A stretch of DNA of 64,000 nucleotides from Planctomycetaceae bacterium (GTDB lineage: Bacteria; Planctomycetota; UBA1135; GCA-002686595): assembly GCA_016125265.1 (NCBI GenBank), contig WGMC01000009.1, positions 62,001 to 126,000 on the forward strand, given 5' to 3'. Position numbers and translations under genes: made by a program. The notes beneath the pieces were generated by a model. It was not told the DNA's origin. It worked only from the letters and a program-made list of their open reading frames with translations, and searched no databases. Shown here piece by piece: positions 16,979 to 26,440 of this stretch; within the stretch, counting starts at the first letter, position 1; the number at the start of each line of letters is the position of its first letter.

Positions 16979-17338
16979 TCAGGACTTGTCGACGATCGAG
17001 CGGAAGCCCGCGTAGTTCATGCGCTTCATGTCGAACGGCATCGGATCGTGGCACATGGCCTCCATGCGCGGATCGGCCATGATCTTCTTGTTGACGGCGT
17101 TGCGGTGCGCCTTCGAGCGGTAGGTGATCCACGAGAAGATCGCCACTTCGCCGGCCTTGAGGGTGGCGGCCTTGGAGAAGTCGCGCATGGGCGCGGGGCC
17201 GGGCTCGTCGAGCACACACTCGCGGTATTCCAGCGCGCCGTGCTCCATCCAGACCTTGCCGGCCTTGCGCGCGATCTTGGTGTATTCGGACAGCTTGTCC
17301 TTCGGAACGGCCAGTAGGAATCCGTCGACGTAGACCAC
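16979..17338 (-). CDS. DUF1428 family protein
   Basis: The 119-residue protein matches DUF1428 (YbaA-like), small proteins with an alpha/beta dimeric ferredoxin-like barrel and no established biochemical role. Typical segments are VYVDGFLLAVPKDK near the N-terminus, YRECVLDEP in the middle, and FSWITYRSKAHRNAVNKK followed by DPMPFDMKRMNYAGF at the C-terminus. GTG 17338 is supported by GAGGAG nine bases upstream. It is a stand-alone gene between the LysR gene and uvrB. Confidence 0.9.
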   Translation of the reverse strand: MVYVDGFLLAVPKDKLSEYTKIARKAGKVWMEHGALEYRECVLDEPGPAPMRDFSKAATLKAGEVAIFSWITYRSKAHRNAVNKKIMADPRMEAMCHDPMPFDMKRMNYAGFRSIVDKS

Positions 17339-17403
17339 GGTTCGATTCTCCTCGGGGATCGTTAGGGGTGTTTGGGAAACGCGCGTTCGGGCGACTCGTC
17401 GGT

Positions 17404-19446
17404 CTAGGCCAACTCGAGCTCCCGTTGCTCCAACTGTTTCACGCGGTCGCGCAGGCTCGCGGCCTCCTCGAACCGCAGTTCCGCGGCTGCCTTGTACATG
17501 TCGCCGCGCAGGCGCTCCAGCAGTTTGCGCACCTCGGCGGGGCTGCTGGGCAGCGCGTCCTCGGCGGAGCGGCGCTTGTCTGCCACACCGCGTCCGCGCG
17601 GGGCCTCGTCGGGCAGCTCCGGGGCGCTGAAGTCCATGTCGTAGAGCGCTTCGATCGACTCGCGGATCGGCTTCAGGATGGTCTTCGGCGTGATGCCGCG
17701 CTCCTGGTTGTAGACGATCTGCAGGGCCCGGCGGCGTTCCACCTCGTCCATGGTCACTCGCATGGATTGGGTCACCTGGTCGGCGTACAGGATCACCCGT
17801 CCCTCGGCGTTCCGCGCGGCGCGGCCGCAGGTCTGGATCAAGCTGGTCGCGGAGCGCAGGAAACCCTCCTTGTCGGCGTCCAGGACGGCCACGAGCGCCA
17901 CCTCCGGCAAGTCGAGTCCCTCGCGCAGCAAGTTGATGCCGATCAGCACGTCGAACGTGCCGAGGCGCAGGTCGCGCAGGATCTGCATGCGCTCGATCGC
18001 GTCGATCTCGCTGTGCATCCAGCGCACCTTCACACCCAACTCGGCGAAGTAGGTGGTGAGCTCCTCCGCCGAACGTTTGGTCAGGGTCGTCACCAGGGTG
18101 CGCCAACCTGCCTTGGTGACCTTGCGCACTTCGGCGAGCAGGTCGTCGACCTGCGTGCGCGCCGGACGCACGTCGATGGGCGGGTCGATCAAGCCGGTGG
18201 GTCGCACGATCTGCTCGGCGAGCCGACCCTCCGAGTGGCTCATTTCGTACTTCGCCGGCGTCGCCGAGACGTACACCACCTGCGTCACCAGGCCCTCCCA
18301 CTCCTCGAAGGTCAGTGGGCGGTTGTCGAGCGCGCTGGGAAGCCGGAACCCGTGTTCGACCAGGGTCTCCTTGCGCGAGCGGTCGCCCTTGTACATGGCA
18401 CCCACCTGCGAGACGGACACGTGGCTCTCGTCCACGAAGACGATCCAGTCCTCGGGGAAGTAGTTGAGCAGCGTGAACGGCGCTTCGCCCGGCGCGCGGC
18501 CGTCCATCCAGCGCGAGTAGTTCTCGATGCCCGGACAGACTCCCGTCTCGCGCAGGAGCTCGAGGTCGCGTTTGACGCGCTGCTCCAGGCGTTGGGCTTC
18601 CAGCAAGCGGCCCTTGCCGTGCAACTCGCGCAGGCGGACCTCGAGCTCCGCGGCGATCCCGACGCAGGCGGAGAGCACACGTTCCTTCGGCGTCACGTAA
18701 TGGCCCGACGGATAGACGAGGATCTCCTTGCGCTCGGCCAGCAGCTCTCCGCGCAGGGGATCCACCTCGACGATCGATTCCAGCTCGTCGCCGAAGAGTT
18801 CGAAGCGGATGACGCGGGATTCCTCGTAGGAGGGAAACACCTCGACCACGTCGCCGCGCGCGCGAAACGTGCCGCGGCGGAAATCCAGGTTGTTGCGGCT
18901 GTACTGCATCTGCGTCAGCCGCCGCAGCAGATCGTCGCGGTCGATGGAGTCCCCCACCTTCAGCGACAGCGCCATCTCCGAGTAATTGCTGGGGCTGCCG
19001 AGACCGTAGATGCACGAGACCGACGCGACGATGATCACGTCGCGGCGGTCGAGCAGGCTGCGTGTGGCGCTGTTGCGCAGGCGCTCGATGTTCTCGTTGA
19101 TGCTGGCGTCCTTCTCGATGTAGGTGTCGGAGGACGGGACGTAGGCCTCGGGTTGGTAGTAGTCGTAGTAGCTGACGAAGTACTCGACGGCGTTGTGCGG
19201 GAACAGCTCCTTGAACTCGGAGTAGAGCTGGGCCGCGAGGGTCTTGTTGGGCGACAGCACGAGGGCCGGCCGCCCCATCCGGGCGATGGTCGCGGCCATC
19301 GTGTAGGTCTTGCCCGAACCGGTGATGCCCAGCAGCGTCTGGTGGCGCTCTCCCGCGCCGAGCCAGCCCACGAGCTGCTCGATGGCGGCGGGTTGGTCCC
19401 CCTGGGGCTCGAAGGGGCAAACCAGATCGAAGGGGGTCGTTGCCAT
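17404..19446 (-). CDS. uvrB: Excinuclease ABC subunit B
   Basis: The 680-residue UvrB is close to the usual 670-residue length. It loads onto damaged DNA with UvrA and recruits UvrC for nucleotide excision repair. Walker A GITGSGKT is at 40-47, and the DNA-clamping beta-hairpin with its tyrosine-rich [10 protein letters not shown] is near 93-102. Helicase motifs follow ([47 protein letters not shown]), and the C-terminal UVR coiled coil ([17 protein letters not shown]) ends the protein. ATG 19446 is chosen because it begins at the conserved N-terminal [14 protein letters not shown]. No repair partner is adjacent. Confidence 0.98.
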   Translation of the reverse strand: MATTPFDLVCPFEPQGDQPAAIEQLVGWLGAGERHQTLLGITGSGKTYTMAATIARMGRPALVLSPNKTLAAQLYSEFKELFPHNAVEYFVSYYDYYQPEAYVPSSDTYIEKDASINENIERLRNSATRSLLDRRDVIIVASVSCIYGLGSPSNYSEMALSLKVGDSIDRDDLLRRLTQMQYSRNNLDFRRGTFRARGDVVEVFPSYEESRVIRFELFGDELESIVEVDPLRGELLAERKEILVYPSGHYVTPKERVLSACVGIAAELEVRLRELHGKGRLLEAQRLEQRVKRDLELLRETGVCPGIENYSRWMDGRAPGEAPFTLLNYFPEDWIVFVDESHVSVSQVGAMYKGDRSRKETLVEHGFRLPSALDNRPLTFEEWEGLVTQVVYVSATPAKYEMSHSEGRLAEQIVRPTGLIDPPIDVRPARTQVDDLLAEVRKVTKAGWRTLVTTLTKRSAEELTTYFAELGVKVRWMHSEIDAIERMQILRDLRLGTFDVLIGINLLREGLDLPEVALVAVLDADKEGFLRSATSLIQTCGRAARNAEGRVILYADQVTQSMRVTMDEVERRRALQIVYNQERGITPKTILKPIRESIEALYDMDFSAPELPDEAPRGRGVADKRRSAEDALPSSPAEVRKLLERLRGDMYKAAAELRFEEAASLRDRVKQLEQRELELA

Positions 19447-19647
19447 GGCCTCTGGCCGGGCGCGCGCCCGACCAACGTCGCATCTTGCCACCCGGGGGCC
19501 CCGCGGTGCACGGTCCGCTCGCCTTGCGCACCCCCCGGCGAGGTCCTACCCTGGCCCGGTTCCCGTGCCCCGGCGCGCACCAGGCGCCGGGGCTGTCCCC
19601 GCCCCGCCACCGCCCCCAGGCGGGCCACAAGCCCCGCGAGCCCCTCG

Positions 19648-21333
19648 ATGCGCATCCGCCCCGGCCTCTGCCAGAACTGCGGCGCCCGCTACCAGATCCC
19701 GGCCAGCTTCCCCCACGACCGCGCCCGCTGCCGCCAATGCGGCGGTGAAGTGTTTGTGGAAGCGGCGCAGGAGCCCGTCGCAGCCGCCGAGCCCGCCCGC
19801 CCGCCGGTCGTGCCTGGTGCTTCCCCCGCGCGAACCGCGGCGCCGACGCAGGCGCAGTCGCAGGCCGAGTTGCAGGCCCGCGCGGACGCCGAGGCGGAGG
19901 CTGAGCTGGAAGTCCTCGAAGCCCTGGACGTGTTGGAGGAGCGCCCGCCCGCACCGCCGCCGACACCCCGGGCGCAGCCGGCCATCGCTCCGCAGCCCGC
20001 CGCTGCTCCGGCCCCCGACCGCGCGCCGCCGATCCCCGCGCGCATGCCGACACCGCCGCCCGCTCCCGCTCCCACCGCCGCTCCCACCCCCGCAAACGCG
20101 GCCGCGCACGAGGACGCTTCCGAACCGCGCGCCAAGAAACCCGGCGGCACACTCGCCGCACTCAAGGCGCGCGCGGCGGCCCAACGGGCCGAAGCGGAAC
20201 GCGCAGCGACTCCGCCGGCCGCCGCGCCCGCGGTGCCCGCGCGCTCCGCGGCACCGGCCACACCCCAGCGCGCTCCCGCGCCGGCAACGGCCCCCGCCGC
20301 CTCCACGGGCCAGGTGGCGTCGAGCCGGCGCAGCGCCGCACCTTCGCGTCCGTCCAAGCCCTCCCGCGCGGGCGCCGACAAGGGCCGCGCCGGGCGCGAG
20401 GAACCGGCGGCCCGCGGTCGCGCGGGACGCGCGAAGAAGGAGCGCAACCCGCTGCTAGCCCTGGGCGGTGTACTCGGAGTGGTGGCTGCGCTGGGCCTCG
20501 CGTACTACCTGTTCTCGAGCGGCGCCCTCGATCCTGCGCCCGCCGAGGCGACCGCTCCCGAAGAGGTCGCCGCGGCCGACTCCACGCCCACGGCGCCGAC
20601 CGCGGACCCCTTCGCCGCGTTCCGCGGCGCGACTGGCGACGCCGCAGGCGCCACTGCGCCCGACGCCACCGCGAGCGGCGCGGCGAGCAACACGGCGGCA
20701 CCCGCGCCCGCCGCCGCACCCGGCGCCGGTGTCATCGCGCCGGAGGGCACCGACCCGAACGAGGCGCTTCCCGACGGGCTCGGCGCGTCGGCGATCCCGA
20801 CCCCCACCCAGGCCGCTGGGCCCTCCAGCATCGTCGCGGAGGCCCGCGCCGCGGCTTCGAACACGACCGGGGTCGACCCCGCGTCCATCGACCTCTCCCA
20901 ACTCGCGGACTTCGGGCCCCTCGAGGGCACGTCCGATGAGGAATGGAAGGCGATCCAGGACCTGGCCACCACCCTGTTCAACCCCCTCGCGGGAGCCCGC
21001 GGCGGACGGGCCTCGCGCTCGTTGATCGAAAAGGGCAAGGCCGCCGTTCCGGCGCTCCTGAACGGGCTGAAGCGCATCGAGTTCGCCGAGATGGACGGGG
21101 TTGTCACGGGCAGCTTGGCCCTCGATAGCCTGCAGGCGATCAGCGGCCTCACCACCGCCTGGAAACGCACCGTGCAACCCGCCGACCAGGTGTTCAACAA
21201 ACGGACCGTGCAGACCTGGTTCGCCGAATGGGAGCGGATCCAGAAGGACCCCGCGCGGCTCGAGGCCTTCGGATCGAGCAAAACCGACGGCGGCTCCGAG
21301 GAAGGCGGCGGCGACGAACCGAACGACGGCTGA
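19648..21333 (+). CDS. Zinc-finger, Ala/Pro-rich single-pass membrane protein
   Basis: The 561-residue protein opens with an MJ0042-type zinc ribbon (C8-x2-C11 and C28-x2-C31). About 230 residues of low-complexity alanine/proline/arginine sequence lead to one membrane helix (about 268-292), then a second low-complexity linker. A folded domain of about 125 residues ends the protein (LEGTSDEEWKAIQDLATTLF to EWERIQKDPARLEAF). It contains SLIEKGKAAVPALLNGLKRI, reminiscent of a HEAT-like repeat. This zinc ribbon-linker-helix-domain layout is known from Planctomycetota. The function is unknown; it may connect a cytoplasmic signal to a periplasmic domain. A TACCCT hexamer about 95 bp upstream is a possible promoter. 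Confidence 0.85.
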   Translation: MRIRPGLCQNCGARYQIPASFPHDRARCRQCGGEVFVEAAQEPVAAAEPARPPVVPGASPARTAAPTQAQSQAELQARADAEAEAELEVLEALDVLEERPPAPPPTPRAQPAIAPQPAAAPAPDRAPPIPARMPTPPPAPAPTAAPTPANAAAHEDASEPRAKKPGGTLAALKARAAAQRAEAERAATPPAAAPAVPARSAAPATPQRAPAPATAPAASTGQVASSRRSAAPSRPSKPSRAGADKGRAGREEPAARGRAGRAKKERNPLLALGGVLGVVAALGLAYYLFSSGALDPAPAEATAPEEVAAADSTPTAPTADPFAAFRGATGDAAGATAPDATASGAASNTAAPAPAAAPGAGVIAPEGTDPNEALPDGLGASAIPTPTQAAGPSSIVAEARAAASNTTGVDPASIDLSQLADFGPLEGTSDEEWKAIQDLATTLFNPLAGARGGRASRSLIEKGKAAVPALLNGLKRIEFAEMDGVVTGSLALDSLQAISGLTTAWKRTVQPADQVFNKRTVQTWFAEWERIQKDPARLEAFGSSKTDGGSEEGGGDEPNDG

Positions 21334-21348
21334 CCGCCGGTCGTGCGG

Positions 21349-22188
21349 TCACTCCCGCGGCGGTTGGTCGAGCAGTTCCTGCGCGCGCGCTGCATCGACC
21401 CCAAATCGCGCAAGTGCCTCGGCGAGCCCCCCTGCGAGCGCCGTCCGCTGCTCCGCCGCGTCGAGACCTTCGACGTGCTGCAACCGATCGGCTAGGTGTG
21501 CGAGGAGGGCCGTGTCGGGATAGCGGGTCTCGAGCTCCGGATCGTGGTGGTTCTCCGCCGCCGCCCCCAGATGCGCCGGCAGACTCCACTCGCCGACCAA
21601 CATGGCGCCGAGGTGGGTGTGCAGTACGTCGACGGCCTCGCGGCGTTCGACTTGCGCGAGGCGCTCGCCCGAACGGCGTTCGGCACCCAGCAACAGCCCC
21701 AAGGCGAGCGGGCGCCCCACGTCGTGCAACAGTCCGACCAGCAGCGCGCCGTCGAGCTCCAACTGCGCCGAACGGGCCAGTTCCCGCGCCCAGAGTCCCG
21801 ACCGGTGCGCGTGCTGCCACAGCTTTGGTCCGATACCTCCCAGGGCCGCCGCGTAGACACCGTCGGCGAGCGCAGCCGCCGTCACACACTCGACGAGCGC
21901 ACGCACTCCCAAACGCGCCGCGGCCTCGGGCAGGTTCTGGATCGGAACGAGGCCGGCGCGCAAGGCCGAGTTCCCCGCGCGGAGCACACGCGCCGCGAGC
22001 CCCGAGTCCTTCGCCAGGAGCTGCGCAGCGCGGCGCAGGGAACCGTCCGGCGACTCGAGCTCCGCCAACACGTCGGCGGCGGCGCCGGGCATGGCCGGCA
22101 GCTCGAACTCACCCTCCGCGAGGCCGTCGAAGAGGGCCGCGCGCACGGCTTCGACGCGCGGGGATTCCGCTTCGGCCGCGGCGCTCAC
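21349..22188 (-). CDS. HDOD domain protein
   Basis: The 279-residue protein is a single HDOD domain, a catalytically inactive HD relative used in bacterial signalling. Typical segments are FELPAMPGAAADVLAELESP at the front, KDSGLAARVLRAGNSA, and LVGLLHDVGRPLAL followed by AENHHDPEL, where the HD fold would hold metal. Several HD-like histidine/aspartate residues persist (HDVGRP, HHDPE), but the HD-GYP signature is absent. Its GTG start overlaps the TGA of the upstream HDOD gene (GTGA), so the two are translated together. Confidence 0.88.
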   Translation of the reverse strand: MSAAAEAESPRVEAVRAALFDGLAEGEFELPAMPGAAADVLAELESPDGSLRRAAQLLAKDSGLAARVLRAGNSALRAGLVPIQNLPEAAARLGVRALVECVTAAALADGVYAAALGGIGPKLWQHAHRSGLWARELARSAQLELDGALLVGLLHDVGRPLALGLLLGAERRSGERLAQVERREAVDVLHTHLGAMLVGEWSLPAHLGAAAENHHDPELETRYPDTALLAHLADRLQHVEGLDAAEQRTALAGGLAEALARFGVDAARAQELLDQPPRE

Positions 22189-23066
22189 AGGGCCCTGGCG
22201 ACGTCGCGCACCTCGTCGCGCGCCAAAAAGAGCGAACCCAGCGCGCGGTGGTCCAGCCCAAGCTTCTGCACAGCCGGGGAGGCGAGCAGGAGGCGCCCAC
22301 CTTCGGCGCTGGGGTTCGCGCTCCACTGGGCGAACTCGTCGGCCACCTGCGCCAACATGGCCGAAGGAGAATGTTCTCCGGCCTCTGCCCAATCGTGGTG
22401 GAACTCGGCTACCGCCGCGAGGCTCTCCGAGAGTCCCCAAGCGCGCACGAGCGCCGCGCCGATCGGCGCGTGCAAGACATGCACGACGTCGTCGAGCACG
22501 TCGTCCGGAAGGGTCTCCCCGGTCGCTTCTTCGAGGTCTAGAAGTTGGCGCAGCACGAACGGTTCGCCGACGTCGTGCATCAGACCGATCGTCATCGCCG
22601 CACGCGGCTCCAATTGCGCGAGTTGGCCGATGTCGCGCGCGTAGACGCCCGCGAGCGCACTGTGCGACCACATGTGCCGCAGCCGCGTGCCAAGTCGCAC
22701 GGATCCCTTGAACAGGTCCGCTTTGAGCATCAGTCCCGCGGCCACGCCCTGCAACTGGCGGGCGCCGAGGCGTCCCACGGCTTCGGTGATCGAGTCGATA
22801 CGCTGTTTCGCCCCGAACGCCGCGGAGTTGGCGAGCCTCAGGATGTGCCCGGCGAGCGCGGCGTCCGTGTGCACCACTTCCACGACTTCGCGCACCTCGA
22901 ACGTGGGCCGGTTGCAAAGCTCGAGCAGTTGCACCACGCTCTGGCGCAGGGGCGGAATCTCGATGTCTCCCGCGGCCATGGCCTGGTCGAAATCGCGGGC
23001 GAGGCGGTTGGCCAAGTCCAGGGACGCCCGGGACGGGCTGCGCGCGTGGGAGTGGGTCGGGGGCAT
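22185..23066 (-). CDS. HDOD domain protein, first of a coupled pair
   Basis: The 293-residue HDOD protein has IEIPPLRQSVVQLLELCNRP, HTDAALAGHILRLANSAAFG, IGLMHDVGEPFVLRQLL and EFHHDWAEAGEHSP in family order. It is a paralogue of the downstream HDOD protein, to which it is joined by a 4-bp overlap, so a local duplication is likely. HDOD proteins commonly scaffold second-messenger or chemosensory regulation, and no sensor domain is attached here. ATG 23066 is the only good start. Confidence 0.88.
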   Translation of the reverse strand: MPPTHSHARSPSRASLDLANRLARDFDQAMAAGDIEIPPLRQSVVQLLELCNRPTFEVREVVEVVHTDAALAGHILRLANSAAFGAKQRIDSITEAVGRLGARQLQGVAAGLMLKADLFKGSVRLGTRLRHMWSHSALAGVYARDIGQLAQLEPRAAMTIGLMHDVGEPFVLRQLLDLEEATGETLPDDVLDDVVHVLHAPIGAALVRAWGLSESLAAVAEFHHDWAEAGEHSPSAMLAQVADEFAQWSANPSAEGGRLLLASPAVQKLGLDHRALGSLFLARDEVRDVARAL

Positions 23067-23138
23067 GGGTCGGGGGAGTCGGGAGCTCCGGGGACCTTGC
23101 AGGATCGGCCCCGGACCCCGCGCGACCGAAGTTGCGCC

Positions 23139-23732
23139 CTAGGAATCGGCCAGGGCGCTGGCCGCAGCGTCGAGAAGCCGCTGGACCGCCCGGTCCAAGG
23201 CCGGCCCGAGGGCGAGCGCAAGGCTCTCCGGAGTGGGCGAGCGGCCCTCGAGAGCGCGGACCTCCTCGAAAGGCTGGTCCAGGAGCAGTTCCCCCGCCGG
23301 GGTGCTGAGGGAGGCCCACAACACGACCACGGCTTCCGCGGTTCCCCCGCGGCGCTCCTCGAACTGCAGCAACTCGACGGCGAGTCGCGCGCCGTCCAAC
23401 GACTCGGTGCGCACCAGGTCGCCGCGCGCCAGCAATGCCGCGCGAAGCGAGCGCTCCACGTAAACCGAAGGCCGCTCGCTCCAGCGCGCGTACTCGCGCT
23501 GACCGCGTTCGGCGCCGGCGCTCGACCACGCCATCGGTTCGCGCAGTTGCGCCGCCGAACGGACGGGGAGGAGGCGCACGGCCACGGCGTTGGCCGCATC
23601 CGCGGGCGCGGCTGGGAAATCCGCGACCGGAGGCGCATAAAAACGCGTCTCGGGCGGCGGTGCGGGCGAGATGCACCCGATGCCGGAGACGAACGAAACG
23701 AGCGCGAGGGCGCACACTGCGGATCGGGACAT
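23139..23732 (-). CDS. ABC-transport auxiliary lipoprotein (PqiC/MlaD-associated type)
   Basis: The 197-residue protein has a lipoprotein signal (hydrophobic stretch, then SGIGC, with Cys20 as the likely lipid anchor). The domain begins TRFYAPPV and contains VAVRLLPV, YARWSERPSVYVERSLRAAL and LAVELLQFEERRGG, the pattern of ABC_trans_aux lipoproteins that work with MCE-type lipid transporters. Its start overlaps the mlaD stop by one base (TGATG). It probably forms the outer-membrane end of the MlaFD lipid pathway. Confidence 0.85.
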   Translation of the reverse strand: MSRSAVCALALVSFVSGIGCISPAPPPETRFYAPPVADFPAAPADAANAVAVRLLPVRSAAQLREPMAWSSAGAERGQREYARWSERPSVYVERSLRAALLARGDLVRTESLDGARLAVELLQFEERRGGTAEAVVVLWASLSTPAGELLLDQPFEEVRALEGRSPTPESLALALGPALDRAVQRLLDAAASALADS

Positions 23733-24751
23733 CAGCGGGATTCCTCCAGGCGTCCGCGCAGCAACACGCCGGGATCTCGCTCGAGCAGATCGGCAAGGGC
23801 GCGCAGGCTGTGCAGCAGGTCGTTCAGGTTGGAAAGTTCCCTGGACACACCCTCGCCCGCGCGCACCCCGGTGTCGCCGAGCCGGGCCAGGGACAGGCCC
23901 GCGGACCGCAGCGCGTCGGCGGTGGCGGCGGCTTCGATCTCGACGAGGGTGCGGTCGAACGTGCCCATCGCGCCGCGGGTCGCGTCCAGAGCGCCGAGCA
24001 GGGCCCCATCGGGGGCGCTCAGCGCCACGCTGAGTTTGCGCAGCTCTGCCAATGTGGTCGAGAGGTCGCCACCCACCTGCCCGACGGTCTCGGGATCGAG
24101 GGCATCGAGCCGCTCCGACGCCTGGTCGAGCAACCGGTCGACCCGCCGCACGGTGGCGCCGACGTCTACCGCTTCGAGGGCACCGCGCACCCGCAGCGTC
24201 ACGTCGTTCAGGTTCATGAGCAACTGCGGGAACGTGGCCACGGCGACTTCCACGCCGTCCTCCAAACCCTTCAGGCGCGACGGGATCGACGGAATCAGGT
24301 CCTTCGAGACCGGGAACTCGTACTCGGGCATCGGGTACTGTTCCGGCGGGTAGATGTCCGCTTCGAGGAATGTGATGCCGGTGATGCCCGAGCGCGAAAG
24401 GCGCAGACGCACACCCTTGTCCACGAAGGAAAGGGTGGTCGGATCCGTCAAATGTCCATCTCCTAGCCCCAGATCCTCCAAGAGGTCCAAAAAGACTTCG
24501 AGGCGCACATCCACGTGCCGTTTGTCCGGCGCGAATCCGATGGACCGCACCTTCCCGATGCTGACGCCGCGGAACTTCACCGGCGCACCCACGTCGAGGC
24601 CCTGCACACTTTCGTCGATCAGCGTGAAGGTCTCCATGGTCCGCCGATCGAAGCGCGCCGAGGCGAAGTAGATCAGGCCCGCGAGCCCCAACGCCCCGGC
24701 GAGGATCACGAACAACCCCAGCTTCCAGGGGTTCGCGGGTGCGGCGATCAT
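23732..24751 (-). CDS. mlaD: MCE-domain lipid-transport protein
   Basis: The 339-residue protein has one N-terminal membrane helix (about 10-30) and an MCE domain beginning TLIDESVQGLDVGAPVKFRG near residues 42-60. A long helical C-terminal region (ELRKLSVAL, DALRSAGLSLARLGD and following heptads) could form a tunnel, as in longer MCE proteins such as PqiB-like or Mce1. ATG 24751 overlaps the stop of the ATPase gene (ATGA). It is the periplasmic substrate-binding component of an MCE transporter. It is larger than E. coli MlaD, hence the symbol is by role rather than strict orthology. Confidence 0.88.
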   Translation of the reverse strand: MIAAPANPWKLGLFVILAGALGLAGLIYFASARFDRRTMETFTLIDESVQGLDVGAPVKFRGVSIGKVRSIGFAPDKRHVDVRLEVFLDLLEDLGLGDGHLTDPTTLSFVDKGVRLRLSRSGITGITFLEADIYPPEQYPMPEYEFPVSKDLIPSIPSRLKGLEDGVEVAVATFPQLLMNLNDVTLRVRGALEAVDVGATVRRVDRLLDQASERLDALDPETVGQVGGDLSTTLAELRKLSVALSAPDGALLGALDATRGAMGTFDRTLVEIEAAATADALRSAGLSLARLGDTGVRAGEGVSRELSNLNDLLHSLRALADLLERDPGVLLRGRLEESR

Positions 24752-25590
24752 TGGGGCCTCCGCCCGTGCGGGTGGAAGAAGTTGTGCACACGCGGATCGC
24801 GGCTGGACTTCGCGAGTTCCTTCGGATCGCCGCGCGCGATCGCGCCGCGGGCCTCGCGGTCCAGCATCAGGGAGTTGGTGGCCAATCGCTCCAGACTGGC
24901 CAGTTCGTGGGTCACGAGGACCAAGGTTGTGCCCATGTCGCGGTTGAGGGAAGCGAGCAGTTCGTCGAGGTCGGCGGACGTGACCGGGTCGAGGCCCGCG
25001 GAGGGTTCGTCGAGGAAAAGGAGCGGTGGATCGAGTGCAAGGGCGCGCGCGATGCCGGCGCGTTTGCGCATGCCGCCGGAGATCTCCGCGGGGAAGTGGT
25101 TCTCGAAGCCATCGAGGCCCACCAGCCGCAACTTGGCCCGCGCGACCGCATCGACCGCGCGCCCCGAAAGACCGGCCCAACGCTCGAGCGGAAGGGCCAC
25201 GTTCTGCAGCAGCGTCGACGAGCCGAAGAGCGCACCCGATTGGAAGAGGATGCCAAAACGCGGCGCTCCCTCGCGCAGGCCGGCGGCCGGGGGCACGTGC
25301 CACTGGACCGAGCCGGCGATGGGCAGCTCGAAACCAACCATGTGGCGCATTAGCGTCGACTTGCCACAACCGGAACCGCCCAGCAGCGCGAACACTTCGC
25401 CCGCGCGGACTTCGAAGCTGAGGCCCTCCAGGATCGGCGTGCCCCCGTACCCCACGGCCAGGTCACGCGCTTCGATCAACACCGCCCCCGCGCTGGTTTC
25501 CTCGCGGGTAGGGCTGGTTTGCACACTGGGCTGCACACTGGACTGCACGGGGGGAACTCCGGTCGGGCACCGGGCGGGACGCGGGAACAC
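24748..25590 (-). CDS. mlaF: MlaF-type ABC transporter ATPase
   Basis: The 280-residue ABC ATPase has Walker A GGSGCGKST (71-79), a Q-loop FQSGALFGS, the signature ISGGMRKR (170-177), Walker B LLFLDEP (190-196) and an H-loop THEL. FQSGALF and SGGMRKRA are characteristic of MlaF/Mce-type ATPases. The first 35 residues form a proline-rich extension with SVQP/SVQT repeats and may not be translated. An internal start nearer residue 36 (AVLIEARDL) would give the usual length. The permease is not adjacent but lies at 30083-31237 on the same strand. Confidence 0.93.
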   Translation of the reverse strand: MFPRPARCPTGVPPVQSSVQPSVQTSPTREETSAGAVLIEARDLAVGYGGTPILEGLSFEVRAGEVFALLGGSGCGKSTLMRHMVGFELPIAGSVQWHVPPAAGLREGAPRFGILFQSGALFGSSTLLQNVALPLERWAGLSGRAVDAVARAKLRLVGLDGFENHFPAEISGGMRKRAGIARALALDPPLLFLDEPSAGLDPVTSADLDELLASLNRDMGTTLVLVTHELASLERLATNSLMLDREARGAIARGDPKELAKSSRDPRVHNFFHPHGRRPQ

Positions 25591-25728
25591 GGGAACCCCG
25601 GGACTCTACCCGCCCGGGGTAGGCGATGTGCCAGAGAGAACGTCTCCGGGAAGGAACCCGTGTGCCGCGCGTCGCTACCTTGGGCCTGGGACCGGTACCC
25701 CGGGCATGTCTCCCTCGCTCGATCCGCC

Positions 25729-26355
25729 ATGAAAACAGCACACCTTCCCCTCGTCGCCCTGCTCGCCGCCCTGCCTCTCGTTGCCTGCCGCACCTCGGGT
25801 GGTGCGGACGGTTGTTGCCCCGAGGCGGAATCGGCGCCGGCGGAGGACACCGCCCAGCCCGGCCTGGTGTACGAGATCATGCACTTCCAATCCCTCAGCG
25901 CGGGTTTGGCCGCCAACGCGGCCCGGCGGGACTTTGCGGCGCCTCCCATGGAGCGCGAGGTGCAGGTGCACGTCGACCCCGCGGCGAACGCGTGGATCGT
26001 TTCGGCCACGGCGGCGGACTTGGTGCGCGTGCGCGAGATCGCCGCGCAGTTGGACGCGACGACGGCCGGCGCGGACACAGACGTCGGCGCTGAGCCGAGC
26101 TCCCAACAGGTCGCCGCGTGGCTCGCGCGCCGCAACGTCGACGTGATCCATTTCGAGCACCAGGACGCGGCCCTCGCCGCGAACGCCGCTCGGCAACACT
26201 TGGGCGCGCCGGACGTCGCCGAGCCGGTGATCCTGCTGGTCGATCGCGAGGCGAACTCCTGGATTGCCCTAGCGGATCCGCGCGACCGCGAACACGTGCG
26301 CGCCATCGCCGCGCGCTACGATCGGGCCGATGGGCCGACGCCGAGAGCGCGCTGA
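25729..26355 (+). CDS. Lipoprotein with two secretin-N-domain-like repeats
   Basis: The 208-residue protein has a lipoprotein signal (LPLVACRTSG, Cys20) and two similar halves of about 70 residues. Each runs from a strand (IMHFQSLSAG; VIHFEHQDAA) through LAANAARR.F/LAANAARQHL to a strand VHVDPAANAWIVSA / ILLVDREANSWIAL and a helix VREIAAQLD / VRAIAARYD. This beta-alpha-beta pattern resembles the NolW/N-domains of secretins, but no secretin barrel follows. It could be a pilotin-like or scaffold lipoprotein. A TACCTT hexamer lies 47 bp upstream. It is divergent from mlaF. Confidence 0.7.
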   Translation: MKTAHLPLVALLAALPLVACRTSGGADGCCPEAESAPAEDTAQPGLVYEIMHFQSLSAGLAANAARRDFAAPPMEREVQVHVDPAANAWIVSATAADLVRVREIAAQLDATTAGADTDVGAEPSSQQVAAWLARRNVDVIHFEHQDAALAANAARQHLGAPDVAEPVILLVDREANSWIALADPRDREHVRAIAARYDRADGPTPRAR

Positions 26356-26440
26356 GAACGCGGCGGCGGGCCTGCGACTCAATCCTGGGATCCGCGAGAT
26401 TCGGGGTCGAATCCCGCCCCATTCGGGCCCACGGGTTGGA

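Noticed and set aside
16979..20161. A 1060-codon minus-strand frame covering the DUF1428 gene and the uvrB region
   Set aside because: Only its last 119 codons (DUF1428) are real; the rest is out of frame with uvrB and of biased composition.
25521..25549. Short tandem repeat TGCACACTGG at the start of mlaF as a possible operator
   Set aside because: It encodes SVQP/SVQT repeats within the open frame and has only two full copies; regulation is not supported beyond that.
26402..26420. A tRNA T-arm-like sequence (GGGGTCGAATCCCGCC) upstream of the small membrane protein
   Set aside because: The loop lacks one T compared with a real T-loop, and no anticodon arm, D arm or matching acceptor stem can be drawn around it.
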